Shown here piece after piece: positions 57,005-64,000 of a DNA stretch of 64,000 bases. Position numbers and translations under genes: made by a program. Each line of letters starts with the position of its first letter. Position 1 is the first letter of the stretch. This stretch comes from Myxococcus sp. CA023. GTDB lineage: Bacteria > Myxococcota > Myxococcia > Myxococcales > Myxococcaceae. The notes under the pieces were generated by a model. That model saw only the letters and a program-made list of their open reading frames with translations, was not told the DNA's origin and ran no database searches. The stretch is from assembly GCF_010998615.1 (NCBI RefSeq), contig NZ_JAAEAH010000027.1, positions 1 through 64,000 of the forward strand, read 5' to 3'.

Positions 57005-58270
57005 ATGCCCTCCACCTCCCCTCGCCTGCCCACCCGCGAGTACCGGGCGGCCCGCGCGGCCGTCGCGGCGCTGTTCCTCACCAACGGCGCCATCCTCGCC
57101 AACCTCCTGCCGCGCTATCCGCAAATCAAAGCCGACCTGGGCCTCAGCAACGCTCAATACGGGCTGGCGGTCGCCGCGTTCCCCAGTGGCGCGATGGTGG
57201 CGGGGCTCGCCGCCGGAGCGCTCATCCGCCGCTTCCGCTCCTCACGGGTCGCCGTCGCCGGAACGCTGCTGACGAGCCTGGGCATGCTGGTCGCGGGCCT
57301 CGCGTCATCGTGGTGGGTGCTCGCCGTTTCGCTCTTCTTCGCGGGCGGCATGGACGCCATCACCGACGTGGCGCAGAACTCCCATGGGCTGCGGGTGCAG
57401 CGGCTCTATGGCCGGTCCATCCTCAACTCCTTCCACGCGGTCTGGAGCATCGGCGCGGTGGTCGGCGGACTCATGGGCGGGCTCGCCGCGGGACTGAACG
57501 TGCACCGGGGTCTGCATCTGGGATTCTCCGCCATGCTCTTCGCCGGGGTGTCCCTGATGGCGCTGCGCTACACGATTCCCGGCCCCGAGCCCGTCGTCAC
57601 CGTCGAGCCAGAGGCAGCCGCGGCGCACCAGGGCAGCGCTCTCGCGCGGCGTCAGCCTACGGGGCGCGGACGCATCTGGCTGATATTTGCCGCGCTGGTC
57701 TTGATTGCGGTCGGCGGCATCCTCGTCGAGGACGCGGGCATGACGTGGGCAGCCGTCTACCTTTCCGGAACACTCGGCGCCACGGCCGCCGTCGCTTCGT
57801 TCGGGTTCGTCGCCCTCGTGGGCGCGCAGTTCGTGGGCCGGCTCCTGGGCGATGGAATGGTGGACCGGTTCGGCCAGCGCGCTGTCGCTCGGGCAGGCGG
57901 CGCCACCACGGCGCTGGGCATGAGCGCTGCGCTGTTGTTTCCCTCCATACCGGGCACCATCGCGGGCTTCGCGCTCGCGGGATTCGGCGTCGCCACGCTG
58001 GTTCCCGCCGCCATGCACGGCGCTGACGAACTGCCCGGCCTGAGCGCGGGAACGGGGCTCACCGTCGTCAGTTGGCTGATGCGCCTGGGGTTCCTCGCGT
58101 CGCCCCCTCTCGTCGGGCTCGTCGCCGATAACGTGGGATTGCGCGTGGGTTTGCTCGGGGTGCCGCTCGCGGGGACCATCGTCGTGTTGCTCTCTGGAGT
58201 CCTGGCCACCGTCCGCGCCCCCGCCACCGCGCCGGGTGGCCAAGGCCCCTCCCTGCCGCAGCCCCATTGA
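57005..58270 (+). CDS. MFS transporter
   Basis: A 421-residue major facilitator with about twelve helices. The loop between helices 2 and 3 shows GALIRRFRSSRVAVAG, and LAVSLFFAGGMDAITDVAQNS is typical of the YbjJ/fucose-permease-like subgroup. It starts six bases after the TetR stop, so it is co-transcribed with it and probably exports the ligand that releases the repressor. The substrate is unknown. A GGGCCA/TGGCCC hairpin lies in the 147-bp gap downstream, at 58326-58341. Confidence 0.9.
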   Translation: MPSTSPRLPTREYRAARAAVAALFLTNGAILANLLPRYPQIKADLGLSNAQYGLAVAAFPSGAMVAGLAAGALIRRFRSSRVAVAGTLLTSLGMLVAGLASSWWVLAVSLFFAGGMDAITDVAQNSHGLRVQRLYGRSILNSFHAVWSIGAVVGGLMGGLAAGLNVHRGLHLGFSAMLFAGVSLMALRYTIPGPEPVVTVEPEAAAAHQGSALARRQPTGRGRIWLIFAALVLIAVGGILVEDAGMTWAAVYLSGTLGATAAVASFGFVALVGAQFVGRLLGDGMVDRFGQRAVARAGGATTALGMSAALLFPSIPGTIAGFALAGFGVATLVPAAMHGADELPGLSAGTGLTVVSWLMRLGFLASPPLVGLVADNVGLRVGLLGVPLAGTIVVLLSGVLATVRAPATAPGGQGPSLPQPH

Positions 58271-58417
58271 TGCGACAGGGCAGCCTTACATCTTGGTCCG
58301 TTTTCCAGGGGTGCCATCTCGTCAAGGGCCACGGATGGCCCCCGCTTCACGACCTCCAACAGGGGCATGTCATGAAGTCCCCGAGGCAAGGACTCCGCCG
58401 TCTGACGGTGCTCCCGC

Positions 58418-59443
58418 TCAGGCCGGACGTTCGATGCGTCCATCCGCGTGCCGGGCGAAGCGCCCTTCCTCTGGCGGATGGACCGGGTCATTGGCCGGCC
58501 AGGGCCAGCCCCCGAAGCCCGTGCGCTGATAGTCCGCGAAGGCCTCCTGAATCTCCTGCCGCGAGTTCATCACGAACGGGCCGTACTGCACGACGGGCTC
58601 TCCAATCGGACGGCCCTGCAACATCAACAACTCCGCCTCGTCCGCGCCGTTCTCCAGCTCCACCGCGACGTCCGCCCGCAGTTCGATTCCATGTGACGGC
58701 GGAATGGCACGCCCCGCCACGCGCAGGCTGGAGCCGAGGAAGAAGTAGAGCATCCGGTTGCTGCCACGGGCCGCCGCCGGCAGCGTCCACCGCGCGCCCG
58801 GGGCCAGCCTGAGCGTCCAGATGGCCACGTCCGCCGCTGCCTGCGCGGCCCACGACTTGGGCGGCGGCGGTGGCGCCTTCACGTCTCCCAGGCTTCCGGC
58901 CACCACCGTGACTTCCGTGGCGCGCCCTTCCGCGTCCCGGGCGACGTGCCGCGGGATGACGTGGTTCCACATCATGGAGAAGTGCGGCTCCACGAGCTTG
59001 TTCGTCCGCGGCAGGTTGAGCCAGATTTGAAACAGCTCCACCGGGTTGGGTTGGTCGCGATGGAGCAGCGGGAACATCTCTGAATGGTTGATGCCCGCGC
59101 CCGCGGTGAGCCACTGCACATCCCCACCGCCGAAGCGAGCCGCCGCCCCCAGGGAATCCGCGTGGTCAAGCAGCCCGCGACGCACCACCGTGACTGTCTC
59201 GAACCCCCGGTGCGGGTGCTGGGGAAAACCGGGCACCACGGTGCCGTGATACATGTTCCAGCCGTCCCGCCCATCGAAGTCCTGGCCCAGGTTGCGGCCC
59301 GCCAGCGAGGCGGACGGCCCGAGGCGCTCGTTCCCCATGGGGTACTTGTCGTCATGGTGGACGCAAAAAAGAAACGGATCCGGGGTCCGCCACGGCATCC
59401 CGAGCGGCTCCACACGAAGGACGGCTTCTGGCTGCTGACTCAT
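58418..59443 (-). CDS. Pirin family protein (intact)
   Basis: A 341-residue double-cupin protein. The N-terminal cupin shows FPQHPHRGFETVTVV, whose two His with a later His and Glu bind iron, and WLTAGAGINHSEMFP. The C-terminal cupin is present and contains ELLMLQGRPIGEPVVQYGPFVMNS. Pirins act as quercetin 2,3-dioxygenases or redox-sensitive regulators. GAGG about eight bases before the ATG is a possible ribosome site, with AGGAG directly touching it. The ~50 N-terminal residues are longer than in short pirins. Confidence 0.92.
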   Translation of the reverse strand: MSQQPEAVLRVEPLGMPWRTPDPFLFCVHHDDKYPMGNERLGPSASLAGRNLGQDFDGRDGWNMYHGTVVPGFPQHPHRGFETVTVVRRGLLDHADSLGAAARFGGGDVQWLTAGAGINHSEMFPLLHRDQPNPVELFQIWLNLPRTNKLVEPHFSMMWNHVIPRHVARDAEGRATEVTVVAGSLGDVKAPPPPPKSWAAQAAADVAIWTLRLAPGARWTLPAAARGSNRMLYFFLGSSLRVAGRAIPPSHGIELRADVAVELENGADEAELLMLQGRPIGEPVVQYGPFVMNSRQEIQEAFADYQRTGFGGWPWPANDPVHPPEEGRFARHADGRIERPA

Positions 59444-59596
59444 CTCCTACGCCTCATCCCTTCCAGAGCCCCATGAAAATTCCCTGAACCGGGACTCCGT
59501 CCGCTGAGCGTAACAACGAGCCCTCCGCGCCGCTTGCCCCGTAGGGCCTCCGTCCGGGCGCCGGGCCGCCGGCTGGGTGCACAGCGGGCGCGGCGA

Positions 59597-59619
59597 GTGG
59601 GGCACGTCACCTGCCCCAC
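59597..59619 (-). terminator. Hairpin after the ferritin-like gene
   Basis: GTGGGGCA and TGCCCCAC form a perfect eight-base stem with a seven-base loop, beginning 14 bases after the stop of the ferritin-like gene on the minus strand. There is no T-run. Confidence 0.5.
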
Positions 59620-59632
59620 CGTCCCACGAACC

Positions 59633-60949
59633 TCAGGCCCACAGCTCCTGAGCGAGCGTGTCCACCATCGCCACGGCGACCTCGGGCGGGGGCAGCCCGG
59701 CCTCGGACACGAGCACGGGATTCACGGGCACGCAGGCCTCCTCGCGCAGGGCCGCCGCGGCCCGCTGCTTCGCCAGCCGGAGCACCTCGCGCTCCCCCTC
59801 CGACAGCCGCATCTGCGCCCAGGCATCAATCTTCCACGAGAGCTCCGCGTGCCGCGTCTCGTCCTCCGCGATGCGGGCCATGGAGGTGCGCACCTCGGCG
59901 TCCTGGGCATGGAGCGACTGGTGCCGCGCCACCAGCGCGCCGAACGTCTCCCGCACACAGCCCTCCACCGCGTTGTCCAGCGCCACCGCGAACAGGGAAC
60001 GGGGCGCCGCCGCGTCCACCCGGGGAGCCTGGGGCGTCGCGCCGTGCCGCCCCGCCAGGCGGGCGCTGACCTCCGTGTGCATGACCTCCTCCAGGGCGCT
60101 CATCAGCGCCGCGTCCTGCAGCGCGAGGTCCGCGCCATGCGCGGCCAGTTCCTCCCGGAGCAGCAGGAAGGCCTGGATGGACGCGGCCTCCAGGTGGGCA
60201 ATGGCGGCGAAGTGCTGTCCCAGCACATCGTCACACGCCACCGCGCCTTGTGAGCGCAGTCCTTCGGGCCTGCGCCCCACGGAACAGTTGTCCGTGCCCC
60301 GCTCCAACACCTTGCGCTCCTCCTCCACCACCTCGCCCGTTGACGACACGCGCAGGGCATACTGCGTCAACTCCGTCCCCTTCCCACACGCCATGCCCTT
60401 GGTGCCGACGACGCCGAACGCACCGTCGCCCAACTCCTTCACCGCCCCATACTTGAGCCCGCCACAGCGCACTTCGTAGCCCGCGGCAAAGGCAGTCAGC
60501 GCGGCCTCCTGCGCCGTATCAATCGGCCCCAGGAACGACTTCAGGGCCTCCAGCGAGGAGATGGCAGACACCACGTCGCCCCGGGTCGTCGCGAGGAAAT
60601 AGTCGGTGCAGATGAAACCACAGGCGTCGCGGAACCCACGGGCAGGCGCCAACGCCTCGAGCTCTGACAGACATGTCTGCGTCTGGGTCGCCGTCGCGCA
60701 AGGTGTTCCCGCGGAGGAGACAGGGCTCGTTGCCACGGGCTCGCCCGCCGCGTGGAAGCTCCGCAGTTGCACGAAGTCCGGCGCGGCCGCAGGTGACAAC
60801 CCTGTCATGGCCAGCTCGCCATTGTCGCAAGCGGGTGGCGAATAACCCGTCAGGTCCACCTCACCATCACATCCGGCCAGCGTCAGGGGCGACAGGAGTG
60901 AGGCGCGAAGGGCCCGGGAGAAGAGCAGACGCAAGCGATTCGAATCCAT
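59633..60949 (-). CDS. Ferritin-like lipoprotein
   Basis: A 438-residue lipoprotein (box LAGC, Cys27). Residues ~30-240 are a Cys-rich domain without a known family (about ten Cys, e.g. TPCATATQTQTC, ACGFICTDYF). Residues ~255-400 are a four-helix ferritin-like bundle with acidic/His pairs HLEAAS, EEVMHTE, CVRETFGAL and EDETRHAEL, the pattern of a diiron or rubrerythrin-type site. It may bind or oxidise iron outside the cytoplasm. The ATG at 60949 is chosen for the lipoprotein signal and a GAGG upstream. The next gene is divergent. Confidence 0.83.
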   Translation of the reverse strand: MDSNRLRLLFSRALRASLLSPLTLAGCDGEVDLTGYSPPACDNGELAMTGLSPAAAPDFVQLRSFHAAGEPVATSPVSSAGTPCATATQTQTCLSELEALAPARGFRDACGFICTDYFLATTRGDVVSAISSLEALKSFLGPIDTAQEAALTAFAAGYEVRCGGLKYGAVKELGDGAFGVVGTKGMACGKGTELTQYALRVSSTGEVVEEERKVLERGTDNCSVGRRPEGLRSQGAVACDDVLGQHFAAIAHLEAASIQAFLLLREELAAHGADLALQDAALMSALEEVMHTEVSARLAGRHGATPQAPRVDAAAPRSLFAVALDNAVEGCVRETFGALVARHQSLHAQDAEVRTSMARIAEDETRHAELSWKIDAWAQMRLSEGEREVLRLAKQRAAAALREEACVPVNPVLVSEAGLPPPEVAVAMVDTLAQELWA

Positions 60950-61337
60950 GGGTGCAAGGCCTCCTGCGGTTGGGAGCCCGCACTTCAGCAATGAAGATGC
61001 CAACGCCTGCACGCCAGGGAGCGCCTGACAGGTGTCGCGAAATGCCGACGTTTCCTGCCTGCCCTGCTCAGAAACCTGAGGGGTGGTTCATCGTCTGACG
61101 CCCTGCCTGTCATTCCGGCCCGGCTTGCCTGGGACATCCCATCCCGGGCGGGCCGCTTCTTGTCAAGCCATCGACAGCCCCTTGCATGACAACCGACAGG
61201 CGAGGGAGCCTCCTGTCAAGCTCGGGGCCTACCACTGGGGGGTGAGGGACAGCCTTTCAGTCGGAGCCTATTGAATGGCCTGACACAGAAACGGACCCGC
61301 AGGGTTGCCTGACCAGGCAGGAAGGAAGCTCGCGTCG
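60950..61337. promoter_or_regulatory. Divergent regulatory region with repeated TGTCA motifs
   Basis: In 388 bp between the ferritin-like and LuxR-type genes, TGACAGG occurs at 61026, CCTGTCA at 61106, CTTGTCAAG at 61159 and CCTGTCAAG at 61212, with further TGACA/GACAGG near 61187-61200. The cluster suggests several binding sites for one regulator, possibly the adjacent LuxR-type protein. Confidence 0.35.
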
Positions 61338-62420
61338 ATGAACCTCTCCTCCCATGAATTCTTGCTCCGGGACAAAGTCATCGCGGCACTCAACAGCACC
61401 TTGTCCCTCCCCAAAGCGCTCGAATCCGCCCGGGCGCCCCTGCTGGAGCTGACACCCGCCGACTACGTGGGCCTGTGCCTCATCAACCTGGGCCCCATCG
61501 TCGAGTTCCAATGGCTGGTCCCCGGCTACCGGCTGGCCCTCCTGGATGAGTATTCCAAGTGGGTCGATTCCGACTTCGTGCGGGCCCCCATCTTCGCCCA
61601 GCCGAATGTGGTCCTCCGGGACTCGGAGATGATTACCCGCAAGGAATTGGAGCGCAGCGCGCTCTACCAGCGCAGCAAGGAGCTGGACCTGAGCCTGGAG
61701 CACGTCATGGCGGTGCTCCTGCCCGTCTATCCTCAACTCCTGGGAGCCTTCACGCTCTACCGGGACCGTCGGCTGGCTTTCTCGGAGAAGGACGCCGCCT
61801 TCCTGACGAGCCTCACGCCCCACCTGCTGAACGCGGTGCGCAACTGCCGTGACATGCAGACGGCCTCGACGGGCTCCCGGCTCCTGGAGGAGCTCTACAG
61901 CCGGCCGGACGCCGCCTACGTCGTGGTGGCGCCGCCCTCGCACGAGGTGCTGCGCTCACGCCGGGCCGCCACGCTGCTGGAGCGGTGGTTCAAGCCCTCG
62001 GACCTTCATTCCTCCGGGATTCCGCTCGTCCTCATGGAGCGGCTGGAGGCCCTGACGCGGATGACGCCGGACGCGCAGCTCCAAAACAATCTCTGGGTCT
62101 CCCTCCACGGGGATTCGTACCGCGTGGTGCGGTTCGTCGAGCTTCCCGAAACCGAAGGCCCACGTCAGTGGGCCCTGATTCTGAACGAGATTCCCTTGTC
62201 GATTCCGCTCCCCGAAACCATGCGCATGCAGCTCACGGCCCGGCAGGTCGACATCGCCCGGGGCATGCTCCACAACTGGTCCAACGAGCAGATTGCCAGC
62301 GAGCTGGGCCTCGCCGAGGACACCGTGAAGACGCACGTGCGCGACATCTTCCGCCGCCTGCAGGTCGACAACCGGACGGACTTCCTCTACCAGGCGGCGC
62401 ACCTCAACAAGCCCGTCTGA
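61338..62420 (+). CDS. LuxR-type transcriptional regulator
   Basis: A 360-residue regulator. The C-terminal LuxR helix-turn-helix is clear: LTARQVDIARGMLHNWSNEQ, IASELGLAEDTVKTHV and RDIFRRLQVDNRTDFL (about residues 298-350). The N-terminal 280 residues form a GAF-like sensor region with no binding motif that I recognise (DYVGLCLINLGPIVEFQW...). AAGGAAG lies about ten bases upstream of the ATG. Neighbouring TGTCA motifs may be its sites. It converges on the DUF3892 gene with nine bp between stops. Confidence 0.88.
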   Translation: MNLSSHEFLLRDKVIAALNSTLSLPKALESARAPLLELTPADYVGLCLINLGPIVEFQWLVPGYRLALLDEYSKWVDSDFVRAPIFAQPNVVLRDSEMITRKELERSALYQRSKELDLSLEHVMAVLLPVYPQLLGAFTLYRDRRLAFSEKDAAFLTSLTPHLLNAVRNCRDMQTASTGSRLLEELYSRPDAAYVVVAPPSHEVLRSRRAATLLERWFKPSDLHSSGIPLVLMERLEALTRMTPDAQLQNNLWVSLHGDSYRVVRFVELPETEGPRQWALILNEIPLSIPLPETMRMQLTARQVDIARGMLHNWSNEQIASELGLAEDTVKTHVRDIFRRLQVDNRTDFLYQAAHLNKPV

Positions 62421-62429
62421 GGCGGCGAT

Positions 62430-62690
62430 TCAGAAGCGCGGCAGCTCCAGCAGGTTGTCCGTGAGGATGCCATTGGCCTTCGTCCGCAGGTACGGAGGCC
62501 GGGCGTCGATGACCTCGACCTTCACGTCCCGGGGCCACGTCTGTACCCGGGCATCGCCCCCCGCCTTGAGCCACTGGACCAGCTCCAAGCGGCTGCCCTC
62601 ACCCACCTCGTTGCCCTCCTTCCACCGTAGGCGGGCAATGTGCTCGTGAAGCGCGCCTCCCTCGAGACGGATCTGGGTGATGTAGCGCAT
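62430..62690 (-). CDS. DUF3892 small protein
   Basis: An 86-residue protein whose whole length fits the DUF3892 pattern: MRYITQIRLEGGALHEHIARLRW at the start (key residues RYIT.IRLEGG..HEHI), PPYLRTKANG and TDNLLELPRF at the end. GGAGG lies seven bases before the ATG at 62690. The function of the family is unknown. It is the third gene of a minus-strand series after the acyltransferase-like and diiron genes, 92 bp beyond the latter. Confidence 0.8.
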   Translation of the reverse strand: MRYITQIRLEGGALHEHIARLRWKEGNEVGEGSRLELVQWLKAGGDARVQTWPRDVKVEVIDARPPYLRTKANGILTDNLLELPRF

Positions 62691-62782
62691 GAAGACGCCT
62701 CCCACTTCGCGGACGACGATTCGAAGGGGAGGATCGCCTTCAGGCGCGGGACTGTCTCTACCACCGGGGAGGTATGCGGCCT

Positions 62783-63466
62783 TCAGCGTTCGCGGAAGAT
62801 GCCCGGGTAGATGCACCGCGTGGCGCGGGCGGAGAAAATCACCGCTGCCTGGTCCTCGGGGTCCGTCAGCGTCCGCAGCACCGCTTCCATCTCCGCCACA
62901 TGGTCCCCGTCCAGCGCGCCGTGGCTGCGCAGGAAGGTGACGGACTTGCGGATGTTCGGAATCGCGTCGGCCGCAATCAGACGCTCCACGACACCCGTCG
63001 CTCGCGTCTGGGACAGGTACTCCAGCACGTACGCGGTCCCCAGCACCGCCGTCGGCACGCCGGACCGGGAGGTGAAGAAGTTCCAGCCGGTGTAGGCGTC
63101 CACCGCGGGGGTCCGCGCCGCGGTCTCCACGCGCACCTCCGGGCACCCCAGGTTCGTCAGGTCCGACAGCAGCCACTTCTCGTGGCCGCGTTCCTCTCCG
63201 GCCTTCTGCACCAACAGCTCCGCCAGGTGCGGGTGCCGGCCCTGGCGCTTGAGCCGGTGGCCCGCCTCCGCCAGCATCGGCGTGCTCCAGCGCGCATAGT
63301 GGTAGGTCTGAATCAGGTAGTGGATGTAGCCCTCGGTGTCGATGGTGCCGTCGAAGAGGCGACGGGCGTCGGGCTGCGCGTCCAGCGCGGCCACCAGCCC
63401 GCGGGCCTCCTGCTCCAGCACCGCCACCCAGTCCACCTGCGTCGGGTTCTGCACTTGCGTGTTCAC
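62783..63466 (-). CDS. Haem-oxygenase-like diiron protein
   Basis: A 227-residue helical protein of the haem-oxygenase-like diiron (HDO)/iron-containing redox enzyme type. Candidate metal ligands occur in the expected order: Glu91/92 and His95 (EERGHEKW), Glu149 (VLEYLSQ), Asp186 and His189 (ALDGDHVAEME). YHYARWSTPMLAEA near residue 55 is also typical. Such proteins use O2 to cleave C-C or C-N bonds, for example fatty-acid decarboxylation, or to N-oxygenate amines. The GTG start has AGGAG six bases upstream. It begins 81 bp after a GNAT acyltransferase-like gene. Confidence 0.82.
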   Translation of the reverse strand: MNTQVQNPTQVDWVAVLEQEARGLVAALDAQPDARRLFDGTIDTEGYIHYLIQTYHYARWSTPMLAEAGHRLKRQGRHPHLAELLVQKAGEERGHEKWLLSDLTNLGCPEVRVETAARTPAVDAYTGWNFFTSRSGVPTAVLGTAYVLEYLSQTRATGVVERLIAADAIPNIRKSVTFLRSHGALDGDHVAEMEAVLRTLTDPEDQAAVIFSARATRCIYPGIFRER

Positions 63467-63547
63467 GGACGTCTCCTGTTTCCGGGCCGTTTCCGGTCCC
63501 CGGCTGCTGCGCGTTGAAGGTGAAGGGAAGGAAGAAGCGCCAGCGGC

Positions 63548-64000
63548 CTAGGCGGCGCGGCGAAGGGGGTGCTGCGCCAGCGCGTTGAAGCGCGCCAGGG
63601 TACTGGAGGGAATCTCATCCAGCGCGGCGATGAGCGGCAGGGTGAAGCGGCGGAAGCTGGCGTCGTAGAGGGGCTCGGAGATGAAGCGCGCCCCCATCTT
63701 CCGGGCGAAGAGCGTGGGCGCCCTCGGCACGCGCAAGCCGTCCAGCAGGCCCTGCTCCGCGCGCAGCCGCTCCATGGGCGTGTAGTAGGGATTGCTGGGG
63801 ATGGCGGGTGCCTCCACCGGCTCCGGCACGTCCACGCGCCAGCGCCGACTCATCCAGCCCCGGTAGGCGGCCACCAGGCAGGACAGCATCGCGTCCTCGC
63901 GCGAATCCGTGTCCAGGTTCGCGGACGCAATCCAGTGCGTCACGCCGCGCCGCCGGCTCTCCTCGTAGATGCCCGCGTGCAGCCGGGTGACGGCCTCGGA
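63548..64000 (-). CDS. GNAT-fold acyltransferase-like protein (N-acyl amino acid synthase type), 5' truncated
   Basis: The last 150 residues are visible; the gene continues past the right edge. RLHAGIYEESRRRGVTHWIA at about residue 5 of the visible part, then FARKMGARFISEPLYDASFR and TLPLIAALDEIP, resemble GNAT acyltransferases related to FeeM and autoinducer synthases, which link a fatty acyl group to an amino acid or amine. The ATG at 63943 is internal and not the start, because conserved sequence continues upstream. It shares strand and short spacing with the diiron gene. Confidence 0.5.
   Translation of the reverse strand, partial: SEAVTRLHAGIYEESRRRGVTHWIASANLDTDSREDAMLSCLVAAYRGWMSRRWRVDVPEPVEAPAIPSNPYYTPMERLRAEQGLLDGLRVPRAPTLFARKMGARFISEPLYDASFRRFTLPLIAALDEIPSSTLARFNALAQHPLRRAA

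Overview
The window is about 64 kb of very GC-rich bacterial chromosome, read here as a myxobacterium of the Myxococcus/Corallococcus type. This rests on near-universal G/C at third codon positions, a Hanks-type kinase with a C-terminal membrane anchor, Asp-Ala-Gly-Thr-rich lipoproteins, a phosphagen (arginine) kinase, a fused IcmF mutase and many large lipoproteins. I see no rRNA, tRNA, CRISPR array, prophage or insertion sequence. The first 15 bases match the end of the Tn5/Nextera mosaic end, so the left edge is probably a contig end carrying untrimmed adaptor.

Layout. 1-4.1 kb: a truncated MacB/FtsX-type permease, a nitronate monooxygenase, a FrnE-like DsbA protein and an RNase HI with an extra C-terminal hybrid-binding-like domain. 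4.2-12.8 kb: a B12 mutase locus, mutA-mutB-meaB overlapping as one operon, then icmF. Together these cover propionyl/methylmalonyl-CoA and branched-chain acyl-CoA rearrangement, with a G-protein chaperone for each mutase. 13-19.9 kb: a CPA2 antiporter, a secreted TPR protein and a SWIM-SNF2 helicase. 19.9-27.2 kb: a possible signalling block made of an FHA protein with a ribbon-helix-helix-like N-terminus, a translationally linked thioredoxin/YwqK-repeat protein, a divergent membrane Ser/Thr kinase and a DUF4419 protein. 27.4-30.5 kb: an S37-type lipoprotein peptidase and a phosphagen kinase with a candidate sigma54 promoter. 30.5-34.7 kb: an apparent operon of an outer-membrane porin-like protein with a complete glycine-betaine ABC importer. 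35-39.6 kb: a WD40 lipoprotein and a TonB-dependent-receptor-like protein. 39.9-47.2 kb: a covalent-flavin oxidase, a methyltransferase, a 7TM methyl-accepting-type protein, a methyltransferase remnant and a beta-propeller lipoprotein. 47.1-49.8 kb: a SUV3-like helicase and a possible tiny ORF beyond its end.

49.9-53.1 kb is the most unusual stretch. It is a minus-strand electrophile/oxidative-stress gene run: pirin remnant, double-module isochorismatase, FMN reductase, OsmC remnant and quinone oxidoreductase. Two members are broken by deletion or nonsense change, and a third looks like a fusion or internal duplication. An operator-like element lies upstream.

53.3-64 kb: a 5'-nucleotidase lipoprotein, a TSUP permease, a TetR regulator with a perfect 22-bp palindromic operator and an MFS exporter, an intact pirin, a ferritin-like lipoprotein, a LuxR-type regulator, a DUF3892 protein, and finally a haem-oxygenase-like diiron protein next to an acyltransferase-like GNAT gene that runs off the right edge.

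All functional calls come from reading motifs. No database search was run.
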